Source: CAIMUS01 sp046347625 (GTDB lineage: Bacteria; Pseudomonadota; Gammaproteobacteria; Competibacterales; Competibacteraceae). From it: 64,000 bases of DNA. The stretch is taken from positions 248,001 through 312,000 of the forward strand of contig JAXMFU010000006.1 of NCBI GenBank assembly GCA_046347625.1, written 5' to 3'. A program made the translations under genes and the position numbers. This document shows, piece after piece, positions 52,408-61,404 of the stretch (position 1 is its first letter; each line of letters begins with the position of its first letter). Below the pieces are notes generated by a model. It saw only the letters and a program-made list of their open reading frames with translations, was not told the origin of the DNA and ran no database searches.

Positions 52408-53963
52408 CGGCCTTTCCTACCCCCTGGCGTCCCCTGTATGAAGGCTATGCCGCCCTGGCCTGGTTGGGCGGCCTCATCCTGCTGCTCCGGCACGGGACCC
52501 GCGGTCACTTGCCATAGGATGCCCCCGGTGGTGCGATTGGTGCCCCCTGGCTGCACGGCGTGGCCACCCGTGAAACCGATCTCTGGTTACCCTTGGAACA
52601 TCAGGCCGGCCACCTGCTGCTGGTGGGGACCACCGGCAGCTTTAAAACCCAGGCCCTGATTCTCTTGATCAGCCAGGCGATTCTCCGCGGTGAGGCGGTC
52701 CTGGTGATCGATCCCAAAGGCGATCGGGCGCTGTGGCGGGCCATGCAGGCCGCCTGCCACCGGACGGGCCGGCCACAGGCCGCCCATTATTTTCATCCCG
52801 CCTTCCCGGAACGCAGTATCCGCCTGGATCCGCTGCGCAACTTCGCCAATCCAACCGAATTGGCCAGTCGGGTGGCGGCGCTGATCCCCAGTGAAACCGG
52901 GTTGGATCTGTGGAAAGCGTTCGGCTGGAAAACGGTTAATGATATTGTCGCCGGCCTGCTGGTCGTGGACGAGCGCCCCAATCTGGTCAACATCCGCCGG
53001 TATGTCGAAGGCGGTGCCGAGCGCCTGCTCCGGCGTGCGCTGCAGCGCTACAGCGACCGCCTGGCGGTCCTGGTGAAGGCCACCCCGCCCCCGATCGACG
53101 CCGAGTTATCGGTCCACATCCAGGTCTATCAAACCGTCCTGGCGCCGGGGTATCCGTCGCTCGGGCTGGACGGCCTGATGGCCTTGGCCCGGCATAATCG
53201 GGAGCACTTCGGCAAAATGGTCGCCTCGCTGATTCCGGTGCTGGCGATGTTGACCGCACCCCCGCTGGATGCCCTGCTGTCGCCCGGCCCTCAGGAGGCC
53301 AGCGATCCCCGACCGTTGACCGATCTGGCGCGGCTGCTCGATACCCAGCAGGCGGTCTACATCGGCCTGGATACCCTGCCCAACGCCACGGTGGGCAGTG
53401 CCATCGGCTCGCTACTGCTGGCCGACCTTACCGCCAGTCTGGGCGCCCGTTACAACTATCGCGATCGCTTCACGCCGATCACCGTGGTCGTCGACGAGGC
53501 CGCCGAGGTGCTGAACGAACCGTTCATTCAACTGCTGAACAAAGGCCGTGGCGCCGGCGCCCGGGCCATTCTGGCCACCCAGACCCTGGGCGATTTCGAG
53601 GCCCGCCTGGCCAGCCCGGCCCGGGCCCGCCAGGTACTCGGCAATGTCAATAATCGGTTGATTGGCCGGGTGCTCGATCCCGAAACCCAACGTTACCTCG
53701 CTGACGGCCTGCCCAAAACCCGGTTACGGCGCTTGATTGCGGCCCAGGGCGATACCGCCGACAGTACTCAGCCGCTGGCCTTCAGCGGTGGCTATAGCGA
53801 GACCCTCCAGGAAGAGGAAGCGCCGTTGTTCGCCCCGGAATGGCTGGGGCTGCTGCCGAATCTGCAGTACATCGCGCTGTTGTCCGGTCATCGGATCGTC
53901 AAGGGCCGGCTCCCGATCCTGGCCTTACCGGCGACACCGGCGCCGGAGACCCCCGTCACATGA
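52404..53963 (+). pseudogene. traD: SXT-type conjugative coupling factor TraD, degraded
   Basis: From ATG 52404 the frame gives TPWRPLYEGYAALAWLGGLI, a TAG at 52515-52517, then DAPGGAIGAPWLHGVATRET and the long ATPase part. The C-terminal portion is well kept (VVVDEAAEVLNEPFIQLLNK, GAGARAILATQTLGDFEARL, LGNVNNRLIGRVLDPETQR). The N-terminal membrane region is shortened. The P-loop reads GTTGSFKT where GTTGAGKT-like sequence is expected, losing the key glycine. It would have coupled the relaxosome to the type IV secretion channel. Both lesions suggest loss of function. Confidence 0.85.
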
Positions 53964-54062
53964 TCGGTCGGCACCCCGCGGCAGCCGTCATCCGCCATCC
54001 CGCCACCCTCTGCCCAGTGTCAATTATTTTTTAACATCAGTGACAATTATTTTTTAACATTG

Positions 54063-54899
54063 TCAGTGGGGCCACTCCACCTCGGTCACCGGCTCTGGAG
54101 AGCGGTGAGGGTCATGCGTCTCATCCTCAGTCGACGTGTCACTGTCAGTATGAGGAGCAGGCTGTTGCCGTTCCTTGGCCTGTTCGGTCCGAAAACTCGA
54201 GCCGGTCATCTCCAAGATGATGGCATGATGGACGAGCCTGTCAATGGCGGCTGCCGTCGTCAGGGGATCTTGGAAAATGCGATCCCATTGACTGAAGACG
54301 AGATTGCTGCTGATGAGTACGCTCTTGCGCTCGTAGCGCTCAGCCAAAAAAGTAAATAGGACTTCCATTTCCGCCCGACTTTGCTGCACGTAGCCAATAT
54401 CGTCCAGAATGATGGCGGCAAAGCCATCCAGCTTATGTAGTTCCTGTTCCAGGCGCAGGGCTTGCTTGGCGGCAAGCAACCGTTGTACCAGTTGGTAAGC
54501 AGGCGCAAACAAGACCCGATAACCCCGCTCTATCAGGGCATGACCCACGGCACACAGCACGTGGGTTTTGCCTCGACCCGGTAACCCAAACGCCAGTATA
54601 TTCTGGGCTTGGTCGACAAAATGCCCCTCGCACAGGGTGGGGAGCTGGCGGCGTACGGGGATGGGGAGGTGGTTCACCTGCAAGGTCGTCAGCGTCTTGC
54701 TGGAGGGCAACCTCGATTCCTGCCGCCGCCGTTGGACCCGGCACTGGCGGCGTGCCGCCACTTCCAGTTCCGCCAGGGTATAGAGGTAGCGCGTAAAGCT
54801 CCAACCCGACCGTTCGGCCTCGATCGCCAATGATTGTGCCTGGGCCAGCACGGTGGATAGGTGTAGCTCCCGCAGGAGGAGTTCGAGACTGTCGGTCAT
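54063..54899 (-). CDS. istB: IS21-family helper ATPase IstB
   Basis: A 278-residue AAA+ helper of IS21 transposition, related to DnaA/DnaC. The P-loop is GLPGRGKTHVLCAVG, with the Walker B region AAIILDDIGYVQQSRAEMEV and SVLISSNLVFSQWD. It starts 4 bases inside the end of istA, the normal IS21 coupling. The C-terminal 40 residues are hydrophilic and variable. It is the intact counterpart of the broken copy at 43334-44185. Confidence 0.95.
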   Translation of the reverse strand: MTDSLELLLRELHLSTVLAQAQSLAIEAERSGWSFTRYLYTLAELEVAARRQCRVQRRRQESRLPSSKTLTTLQVNHLPIPVRRQLPTLCEGHFVDQAQNILAFGLPGRGKTHVLCAVGHALIERGYRVLFAPAYQLVQRLLAAKQALRLEQELHKLDGFAAIILDDIGYVQQSRAEMEVLFTFLAERYERKSVLISSNLVFSQWDRIFQDPLTTAAAIDRLVHHAIILEMTGSSFRTEQAKERQQPAPHTDSDTSTEDETHDPHRSPEPVTEVEWPH

Positions 54900-56374
54900 C
54901 GCGTGAGCTCTCCCAGCAGGGTGTCATAACTGGCTAACTCGACCGCTGGGATCGCCAAGGCAGGTACGACCGGCAGGGCGGGACGGACCAACTCGCGCAC
55001 CCGGTCCGGCTCGGGTACCTGCCCGGCTTCCAACACTAACTCCAGGGCCGCCTGGACCTCTGCCTCCTGGGTCGAGGCGGCCAAGTGCAGCAGTCGGAGG
55101 TAGGCGGCATCGCCAGCGGTACCGGGATGAGCGGCTTGCAGCGCCGCGTAAGCCCGCCGAAATACCAGCGTCGGGAATAACGCTTCCCGGTAACGATAAC
55201 GGGCAAAGGCCCCTGGTTTTTGCACCAGCGACCAGATCACATGGCGGTAGTCAATGGCATGATGCGAACGACCGATCAAGCGGGGCATCTCCTGAATCCA
55301 AGTCGCGCCGTAAAAGACCGCCACGTGGTTTTCATAGACCTGTACCCGGAGTGACTGCTGCACCAGGCGGGGGGGTACGGAATAGAGATTGCCGAGCACG
55401 TTGATCGTGCTGTTTTGGCTGACCCGCACCGTGAGCTCCTTAAATTCCGGGAAGCGGTCAACGGTCAGCGGCTGCATCACCGCCAATTCGTCCTGTAACC
55501 GGGCCTGCCGGCGGTGGTTCTCCTGGTGTAACCGCCCTTCCAACCACGCGTCAAAGGCCACTTCCGACACAAAGTCGCTACTCCCCCGACCTAGCAGGGC
55601 CTGCTGGAGGAAGCGTTTGAAAGCGCCGTTGTGGGCTTCCACCGTGCCATTTTGTTCTTTCTGGCCGACGGCGATGGTCCGCGGTTTCATGCCCAGGTGG
55701 GCCATCAGCTCCAGATATTCGCGGTTGAATTCCCGCTGGCCGGTGCGCACCCGGTGGGTGGCACCGGTGGAGTTATCGGTCTGATGCCACGCAGGCACTT
55801 TCCCTAAGCGAAAGAGTGCCTCTTGAATCCCCCGTTTCAGCGCCAGCAACGATTCCGAGCGGCACCGGCAGGCCCACTGCCAATTCGAGTACGGCAGGAC
55901 CACATGACACAGCAACGGCGCGTAAGATTCACCCTGCAGCGTCATTCCCAATTCACCCGTATGAGTAAAATCCGTCTGCACCGCTTCCCCCGGTCGGTGC
56001 TGCTGCGGAAAGAACACTTCTGCCGCCTGATCATCCCCGTGTAACGCCCGCCACCGCTGCACCCGCCGATGCAGCGTGCGGAGCTGGCCGGGCTGGAATT
56101 GGCCCGGGTAGCGTTCTTGTAACTCCTCGAAGAGGGTTCGTGCCCACAGCCCCGGCGCTTCGCGTAGGCGGGCCTCGATTTCCGGCCAGACGGCCGCAAA
56201 TGGGTCCGGCCGGGTCCGCCACTCGTGCCTGGACTTCAGCTCCGAGGGCAGCTTGCCCAACCGCCGATACTTGGCCGCCGTCTGTCGGCACACGCCCGCT
56301 TTCGCTGCTGCCATACCTTCATTCCCATGCTTGCTCAATTCTTTCATGATCATTCTCACCTGTTGGTCTGTCAT
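54896..56374 (-). CDS. istA: IS21-family transposase IstA
   Basis: DDE transposase, 492 residues from ATG 56374; an ATG at 56428 in the same frame would add 18 residues. It has an N-terminal helix-turn-helix (GMAAAKAGVCRQTAAKYRRL) and an rve-type catalytic core with VQTDFTHTGELG, the second Asp in WHQTDNSTG, and GQKEQNGTVEAHNGAFKRFL containing the glutamate. The C-terminal DNA-binding extension ends in LLGELTR. The minus-strand order istA then istB is standard. Confidence 0.94.
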   Translation of the reverse strand: MTDQQVRMIMKELSKHGNEGMAAAKAGVCRQTAAKYRRLGKLPSELKSRHEWRTRPDPFAAVWPEIEARLREAPGLWARTLFEELQERYPGQFQPGQLRTLHRRVQRWRALHGDDQAAEVFFPQQHRPGEAVQTDFTHTGELGMTLQGESYAPLLCHVVLPYSNWQWACRCRSESLLALKRGIQEALFRLGKVPAWHQTDNSTGATHRVRTGQREFNREYLELMAHLGMKPRTIAVGQKEQNGTVEAHNGAFKRFLQQALLGRGSSDFVSEVAFDAWLEGRLHQENHRRQARLQDELAVMQPLTVDRFPEFKELTVRVSQNSTINVLGNLYSVPPRLVQQSLRVQVYENHVAVFYGATWIQEMPRLIGRSHHAIDYRHVIWSLVQKPGAFARYRYREALFPTLVFRRAYAALQAAHPGTAGDAAYLRLLHLAASTQEAEVQAALELVLEAGQVPEPDRVRELVRPALPVVPALAIPAVELASYDTLLGELTR

Positions 56375-56593
56375 CGTCACGGCTATGCCCTCCAGTTCAC
56401 TGAAGAACACAGCTTGCCACGAACTCACAGGTGGCCTGCCATGTTAATTTTTAATTGTCATCCATGTTAATTTTTAATTGTCACTGAGCAACCCTCCCTG
56501 ACGCCGATGTGGCCACCCTGCTGCACGAGGACTGGCGCATCGGCGGTCGGTTGCTGCAGGTTTTGGTCGATGATCGGGCGCACGGAGAAACCC

Positions 56594-57163
56594 ATGGCTA
56601 AAGGCTTACTCCTGGTGCTGCTGGCCCTGTGTCTGGAACTGCTGCTGGCGCTGGCCTTGCTGGCCGGCCAACAACTGCCGACCCTGCTGGCGGCTGAACC
56701 GCAGTGGGCCCAGGCCTGGTTGGGTGAGGCGGCGGCGGCCCGCGTGAGCCAACAGGCCCGGGCTGATTTCAACCGCGATTTTGTCCATCCCGGTACGGTG
56801 GCGGCCAGCTATGCCGGTGCCTCACCCGGGCTCATCCCCTACCTGGATGCCGCCTGGGACAGTCTGCGGCAACTGTACTGGCGCCTGGCTTACGGCGCGC
56901 GGTGGCTTCCCGTTCTGCTGGCGCGGGCCCTGCCGGCGTTGCTGGACGGCCTCTGGCGGCGGCGGCTCAAACGGGCGGAATTCCGCAATCTCAGTCCCAG
57001 CCTTCACCGGTTCAGCGTGTATGCCTTACTGGGCGGCCTGTGTCTGTCCGGGCTGGGACTCCTGCTGCCGCTGCCACTACCGCCGCTGTGGCCGCTGGTG
57101 CTGGGGGGTCTGTTCTGTCTGTTTCTTAACCTGGCCCTGGCCAATACTCAGCGTCGGGTCTGA
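56594..57163 (+). CDS. DUF4400 integrating conjugative element membrane protein
   Basis: A 189-residue inner-membrane protein of the DUF4400 type found after traD in SXT/R391 and related integrative elements. It has an N-terminal membrane segment (LLLVLLALCLELLLALALLAG) and two or three further hydrophobic helices in the C-terminal half (YALLGGLCLSGLGLLLPLPL). The ATG at 56594 overlaps the end of the 51-codon gene by 8 bases. The role in conjugation is not known in detail. The frame is intact. Confidence 0.8.
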   Translation: MAKGLLLVLLALCLELLLALALLAGQQLPTLLAAEPQWAQAWLGEAAAARVSQQARADFNRDFVHPGTVAASYAGASPGLIPYLDAAWDSLRQLYWRLAYGARWLPVLLARALPALLDGLWRRRLKRAEFRNLSPSLHRFSVYALLGGLCLSGLGLLLPLPLPPLWPLVLGGLFCLFLNLALANTQRRV

Positions 57164-57218
57164 GCCGTAAGGCGGCGCCCGTGAGCCGACGCGAGGCTTG
57201 AACCCAGAGGAGGAACCC

Positions 57219-57500
57219 ATGGAACCGCTGGAGATACCCCGTGGGGTGGATGACACCCATCAGTTTCTACTGTGGTCGATCGATGAGATGCTGCCTCTGT
57301 TCCTGCTGGCGCTGGTCGGCGTGCTGAGCCAGCAGTTGACCCTCTGCCTGCTGCTGGGGGCGCTGGTGGTGCGGCTGCTGCGACGCTATCGGGACCGGCG
57401 CCCGGATGGCTATCTCTATCATGCGCTGTACTGGGTGGGACTGACCCCACTCAAGGGTTACAGCTTGATCAATCCCTACCGGCGCCGGTTTCTGCCATGA
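57219..57500 (+). CDS. traL: Type IV conjugative transfer protein TraL
   Basis: A 93-residue F-type TraL homologue, the small inner-membrane T4SS protein (VirB3-like). Motifs are IPRGVDDTHQFLLWSIDEML, a central hydrophobic segment, and RRPDGYLYHALYWVGLTPLK ending NPYRRRFLP. A strong GAGGAGG ribosome binding site precedes ATG 57219. The stop overlaps the start of the traE-like gene by 4 bases. It is intact and in its usual order. Confidence 0.9.
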   Translation: MEPLEIPRGVDDTHQFLLWSIDEMLPLFLLALVGVLSQQLTLCLLLGALVVRLLRRYRDRRPDGYLYHALYWVGLTPLKGYSLINPYRRRFLP

Positions 57501-58913
57501 ACCTGAGCACGTTTCTGCGTGGCCAGCGCGAGGTGCAGCGCCAGAACCGCGGCCTGGTCCTGGCGGTGGTCCTGTTGGCCGGTACCCACCTGCTGGCCTG
57601 GTGGCGCGATGACGCTCAGGCGGTCGCCGTGATCCTGACCCCACCCACGCTGACCCAGCCGGTACGGGTGGCGCGGAATCAAGCCGATGCCCCGTACAAA
57701 ATGGCCTGGGGACTGTTCGTGGCGCAACTGCTGGGCAATGTCACTCCCGGTAGTGGGGAGCTGGTGCTGCCGGCGCTGGAACCGTTGCTGGATGCCACCC
57801 TGTATCAGCCGGTGCGGTTGGGTATCAACGAGCAATTGCGACAGTTACGCCAGGAGCAGATCAGCGTCAGCTTCGCCCCGCGGGACACGCAGTATGAGGC
57901 CACCCGCGCCAAAACCATCGATGAATCCGCCAGCGCGGAAGTGGCCGGTGAGGTGGTGTACTTTGCCAGCTATGGTGAGGCACCGGTCACACTGTACCTG
58001 ACCCCCGCGTTGGCGCGCGATCTGGAACGGCTGCAAACCGGCCAGTCCACCTCGCTGTGGGACGCACTGGCGCAGCAGCGGGCGGAGTTAACCCAGGAAT
58101 TGAACCAGTGGCGTGAGGTGCAGGAGGCGATCCGGCGCCAGGGACGGGCCGAAACTCGACCGGTTGCACCCGAGCCGGCACCCAAACCACTGCCGACTCT
58201 ACCCGTCATCACGCCACCGGCACCGCCAGCACCGGCCACTGGCACGCGGCCGGCACCGCCCAGTGTGTCGCCGCTCATGCCACCCGCTACCCCGATCCCG
58301 CTGTTTCCGGTCGCGCTCCCGACCAACCCCAGTCTCACGCCCTCCCTGACCGGTCAGCCCGCTGCACCGAAAGGGCCGCCGAAGATTCGAGTCCTCAGCG
58401 CTATCGCCGACAGGGCGACGGGAACCCCCGCCACGGCCACGACGGCCACGGCCACGACCACCGCCCGGCGCCCCGGAACTCCCGCTCAAGGGCGCTCATC
58501 GGCCAATGCCAGCGACCTGTTTCTGCCAGTCAGTATTCTCAGCGGGACCTTATTGACCGGCATGGATGCCCCCACCGGCCGGAGTGCGCAGAGTAATCCG
58601 CTGCCAGCGCTGCTGCGGCTCAAACACGAAGCGATTTTGCCCAACCACCACCGGCTGGATATCCGGGAATGTTTTCTAGTCGCCGCCGGTTATGGCGACC
58701 TGAGCGCGGAACGCGCCTACCTGCGGGGAGAAACCATCAGTTGTACCGGAAGCACTGGGTTCGGCAGCCTTGTCCGGAGTGGGCAGTGCACTGGACCGCC
58801 TGGCTCAATTCTATCTGGATCTGGCCGAGGACATGTTCCCCGTGATCGAGGTCGATGCCGGTCGCCAGATCGATTTTGTTGTACACCGGGGCATCAATCT
58901 GGAGGGGCGGTAA
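57497..58913 (+). pseudogene. Fused and frameshifted traE/traB remnant
   Basis: The N-terminal part (RGQREVQRQNRGLVLAVVLL through MAWGLFVAQLLGNVTPGSGE) is TraE-like (VirB8-like). About 110 residues later the protein turns into TraB (VirB10-like): a coil with QRAELTQELNQWREVQ, a Pro-rich stretch, then LSGTLLTGMDAPTGRSAQSN and RLDIRECFLVAAGYGDLSAERAY. A TraK-like piece may lie between. After RGETISC the frame shifts, and the TraB end is found in another frame (SALDRLAQFYLDLAEDMFPV, IEVDAGRQIDFVVHRG) to TAA 58911-58913. Two internal deletions therefore collapsed traE-traK-traB into one dead gene. Confidence 0.8.
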
Positions 58914-58987
58914 CCGCCTGGGTGCAGGAAAGCTTCGGCGACCGTGAGAAACGCTGTCTAACGGGCATGTAGACGGGAAGTTTATGT

Positions 58988-59997
58988 ACGTGATGTGCAA
59001 CTTTTCAGGTTAAGCAGTGACTACACCGTCTAACTGTAACGGCTCGCGACCCTGTTGGATGTTGAGCCAGATGCCAATCGTATGCGCCAAGAGCTTGCGG
59101 GTCACTTGGTTGGTCAGATGCCAGGCATCGCGTGCCCGCGTTTTCGCCAACCCAAAACGTTGTTCCAGTTGGCTAATCACGGTTTCAACCCGCTTGCGGA
59201 CCCGCCGTAAGAGCTTTAACCACCAGCGCGGCCGCGACTCGATCATGTTCTTCCGCACGGGGGTTTGCAGGTCGATCCCCACGGCTTCACAATCCGCTTT
59301 GAATTGAGGGCGGATATATCCTTTGTCACCCAGGAGCACCCCGATAATCGCCTGCAAGACCTCATAGGCAGAATCGCGCTCATCCACATGGGCCGCCGTG
59401 ATCGTGATCCCGACCACCACACCCCGCGGATCAATCAGTACGTTCGCTTTCAACCCGTAGTAGTGCTCATCCTTGGCCGCGCAGTAGCCGTAGTCAGCTT
59501 CACCTTTCAGGTTCTGGCTGCGCGGGGCGCGCACCACGTGGCACACCTTAAGCGGGAACCCGTCGATAATATGGCAGTCTGCCGTATCTGCCCCCAGTTC
59601 CGTCACCAACTGCTGATGTAACAGCTGCTTCACTCGCCAGAGATTGGCGGCTTGGCGCACAAAGGTACTTCGATCCCCCAAGCCAGGAAACCAAGCCGCC
59701 CAGTGCTGCTTGAAGTATTCCCAAATGGCTTCATCGCCCTCATAACCCAGAAATTCACCCACAATCTCCATCGTGATCACTTCGCTGTCCCGTAAGCGGG
59801 GAGCAAAACCGCGGGTACGGAGCTTCACGCCAGCGGTCACTTTTTCGAGCCCTAGCTCCACCCAACAAAACACGGTAATGATAAACTCATCTATTGGCAT
59901 GGCTATCGTCCTCTGGGTTGGGAGGCTAGAGATTCTCTCAACTTACGGCGATAGTTGTGCCGCTTCAAGATCTACTTGGTAAAGTTGCACATCAGGT
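58988..59997 (-). mobile_element. IS982-family element with 7-bp target duplication
   Basis: A 1010-bp element with inverted tips containing TGATGTGCAACTTT (58991-59004 and its complement at 59981-59994), flanked by TTTATGT at 58981-58987 and 59998-60004. One transposase gene on the minus strand is open. It landed beyond the traB remnant and close to the VapBC-like pair, and it looks intact. Confidence 0.9.
59010..59900 (-). CDS. IS982-family transposase
   Basis: A 296-residue DDE transposase. The N-terminal part has FAPRLRDSEVITMEIVGEFL, the first catalytic aspartate region is CHIIDGFPLKVCH, and the DKGY motif appears in VLLGDKGYIRPQF. The KNM...RKRVETVISQLEQRFG region near the end supplies the glutamate. 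It contains no stop. The family is common in Proteobacteria and Firmicutes. Confidence 0.93.
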   Translation of the reverse strand: MPIDEFIITVFCWVELGLEKVTAGVKLRTRGFAPRLRDSEVITMEIVGEFLGYEGDEAIWEYFKQHWAAWFPGLGDRSTFVRQAANLWRVKQLLHQQLVTELGADTADCHIIDGFPLKVCHVVRAPRSQNLKGEADYGYCAAKDEHYYGLKANVLIDPRGVVVGITITAAHVDERDSAYEVLQAIIGVLLGDKGYIRPQFKADCEAVGIDLQTPVRKNMIESRPRWWLKLLRRVRKRVETVISQLEQRFGLAKTRARDAWHLTNQVTRKLLAHTIGIWLNIQQGREPLQLDGVVTA

Positions 59998-60051
59998 TTT
60001 ATGTAATACTGGGTACTCGGCATTCAGCCTTTTTTCTCTGGGAAAAGCTCC

Positions 60052-60336
60052 ATGACGCTCACGCTCAACCTGCCACCGGAACTGGAACAACGCCTACGAC
60101 AAGCCGCCACCGGTCGAGGACTTTCTCTCGATGCGTACACCGTGCAACTGCTGGATCAATCCTTGCCGCCAACAGATCGTCCAACGGCCATCGTGACCCT
60201 GCTTCAATCCTGGCTGGATGAAAAAAACACTGAAGAACAACAAGAGACCGGTGAGTATCTGATTCACGCCCTGGATAAAGATCGTCTCTCTGACCGGCCA
60301 CTTTTTCCGGAAGCATTGAAGGACATAAGCTGGTGA
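60052..60336 (+). CDS. Ribbon-helix-helix-type antitoxin (VapB-like)
   Basis: A 94-residue protein whose start (MTLTLNLPPELEQRLRQAAT) is a typical ribbon-helix-helix beta strand and helix. The following GRGLSLDAYTVQLLDQSL completes the fold. The C-terminal half is acidic and would wrap the toxin. Its stop overlaps the GTG start of the PIN-domain gene, as expected for an antitoxin-first operon. Confidence 0.82.
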   Translation: MTLTLNLPPELEQRLRQAATGRGLSLDAYTVQLLDQSLPPTDRPTAIVTLLQSWLDEKNTEEQQETGEYLIHALDKDRLSDRPLFPEALKDISW

Positions 60337-60785
60337 GTCAGGTCGTGTTGCTCGATGCAGGACCGCTCGGCCTGGTGACCAACCCGAGGCGTTCGCCACC
60401 AAGCGTCGCCTGTGCGCACTGGTTACAGGGATTAGCGGCGCGCGGTAGCCGTATTATTGTGCCTGAGATCGCCGACTACGAAGTGCGCCGCGAATTGCTG
60501 CGTGCCAACAAGAGAGAAGGACTGGCGCGTCTGGATGCCCTTGTCGGCCTGCTGGAGTATCTGCCTCTTACTACCGCCGCCATGCGGCAAGCCGCCATGT
60601 TTTGGGCACAGGCTCGTCAGCAGGGCCAGCCAACGGCGGATGACAAAACGCTGGACGGCGATGTGATTCTGGCGGCGCAAGCCATCACGCTGGGCGTCGT
60701 GGACATCGTGATTGCGACCACGAACGTGGGTCATCTGTCGCGCTTTGCACCCGCCGCTTTGTGGCCGGATATTACGGCTGTGTAG
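60333..60785 (+). CDS. PIN-domain toxin (VapC-like)
   Basis: A 150-residue PIN nuclease. Acidic catalytic residues are visible in VVLLDAGPLGLVTNP, VPEIADYEVRRELL and DGDVILAAQAITLGVVDIVI. The GTG start lies inside the antitoxin stop. The partner and size suggest a VapC-type RNA endonuclease toxin. This pair is complete, in contrast to the remnant near 32.8 kb. Confidence 0.87.
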   Translation: MSQVVLLDAGPLGLVTNPRRSPPSVACAHWLQGLAARGSRIIVPEIADYEVRRELLRANKREGLARLDALVGLLEYLPLTTAAMRQAAMFWAQARQQGQPTADDKTLDGDVILAAQAITLGVVDIVIATTNVGHLSRFAPAALWPDITAV

Positions 60786-61254
60786 ACCGCTACTGCGGGT
60801 TGGGCAACGGCCGTGAGGAAATAGGTAGCACCGGGTGAGTTGATGCGATGGTAGTTCGACATGGAGCACTTGACGCGAATCGCGCGATGCAGGAGTGACG
60901 CTCCTTTCGGCAGGATCACTTGGCACAGTGGCAAGGTACTGAGATAACGTAGTGGCGTGTTATCGTCAACAGGGCTGGAATCTCATACAGTTCGGCTACT
61001 GCAAGAAGGAGTTGCTGCCGATCCAGTCACCAAATTGTAAAAAATTGTGTCAGATCATAAATGTTGACTGTTTTACTCCCTTGATTATGCTCGGCTGTCT
61101 GGTTAGGGTGCTGCTAACAGCTTTACTTTCGTGGAAGGAAGGATAAGCGTAGACCTCTTGCTCACATCTGTATCTTAACGACAAGAATTCACCTAAGGCA
61201 GATGACCAGCTTTATAAGGAGGACCCTGCTCAACTTGAAAAAAGACCAACCAAT
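60786..61254. other. Leader region upstream of the riboswitch
   Basis: No gene is seen. It should contain the promoter of the riboswitch transcript, and a candidate is listed separately. Open frames here are short and without family features. Confidence 0.5.
61064..61091 (+). promoter_or_regulatory. Candidate sigma-70 promoter for the riboswitch transcript
   Basis: TTGACT at 61064-61069 and TATGCT at 61086-61091, with a 16-base spacer. Both hexamers differ from consensus at one or two places. Transcription from here would leave about 155 nucleotides before the aptamer. Confidence 0.4.
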
Positions 61255-61334
61255 TCCATGAGATAAAGCCAAACCTGCCGTAAGGCAGGGACGGAAAGTC
61301 ACGGGTCTCGAATAAAGATAGCCGAACTGCCGAA
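61255..61334 (+). ncRNA. Candidate GEMM-I (cyclic-di-GMP-I type) riboswitch aptamer
   Basis: The stretch contains the landmark blocks of GEMM RNAs in order. GCCAAACC is followed by the hairpin CCTGCC-GTAA-GGCAGG with a GNRA loop. Then come GGGACGGAAAGTCACGGGTC and, after a short loop, GATAGCCGAACTGCCG. Compared with the Vibrio Vc2 RNA, the order and spacing agree (AAACC, tetraloop hairpin, GGGACGCAAAGCC, then GGTAGC-GGGTTACC). The 3' part is also one arm of an intrinsic terminator. Most such RNAs bind c-di-GMP, and some variants bind cGAMP. I cannot tell which without a covariance alignment. Confidence 0.78.
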
Positions 61335-61380
61335 AGCGACATCGTTAAGGTCGCGTAAGGTAGTTCGGCTTTTTTATTTT
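61320..61380 (+). terminator. Riboswitch expression-platform terminator
   Basis: AGCCGAACTGCC (61320-61331) pairs with GGTAGTTCGGCT (61359-61370) with one mismatch, and an inner GCGAC/GTCGC pair lengthens the stem. It is followed by TTTTTTATTTT. The 5' arm is shared with the aptamer 3' strand, so ligand binding should prevent this hairpin and switch transcription on. Confidence 0.85.
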
Positions 61381-61404
61381 GATCCTTGTTAGAGGGACTT
61401 GCTA

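Larger units (their letters stand above)
54011..56490 (-). mobile_element. Intact IS21-family element
   Basis: A 2480-bp element with tips TGCCCAGTG at the left and, on the complementary strand, TGCTCAGTG at the right. It is flanked by the 6-bp duplication ACCCTC (54005-54010 and 56491-56496). Each end carries two copies of a TGACAATTA...TTAACAT motif, the multiple repeats IS21 transposases bind. It encodes istA and istB on the minus strand with the usual overlap. Both frames are open, so this copy may be active. Confidence 0.93.
53960..56601 (+). pseudogene. 51-codon ICE gene split by IS21
   Basis: ATG 53960 overlaps the traD stop. Seventeen codons (MIGRHPAAAVIRHPATL) lead to the IS21 insertion at 54011-56490. 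After the second target duplication copy the frame continues PDADVATLLHEDWRIGGRLL and QVLVDDRAHGETHG to TAA 56599-56601. Removing the IS and one ACCCTC copy yields a perfect 51-residue gene between traD and the DUF4400 gene. I do not recognise the product. Confidence 0.7.

Noticed and set aside
61255..61334. Tandem or other riboswitch classes (TPP, cobalamin, glycine) for this leader
   Set aside because: Their conserved boxes are absent, and the block order fits GEMM-I only.
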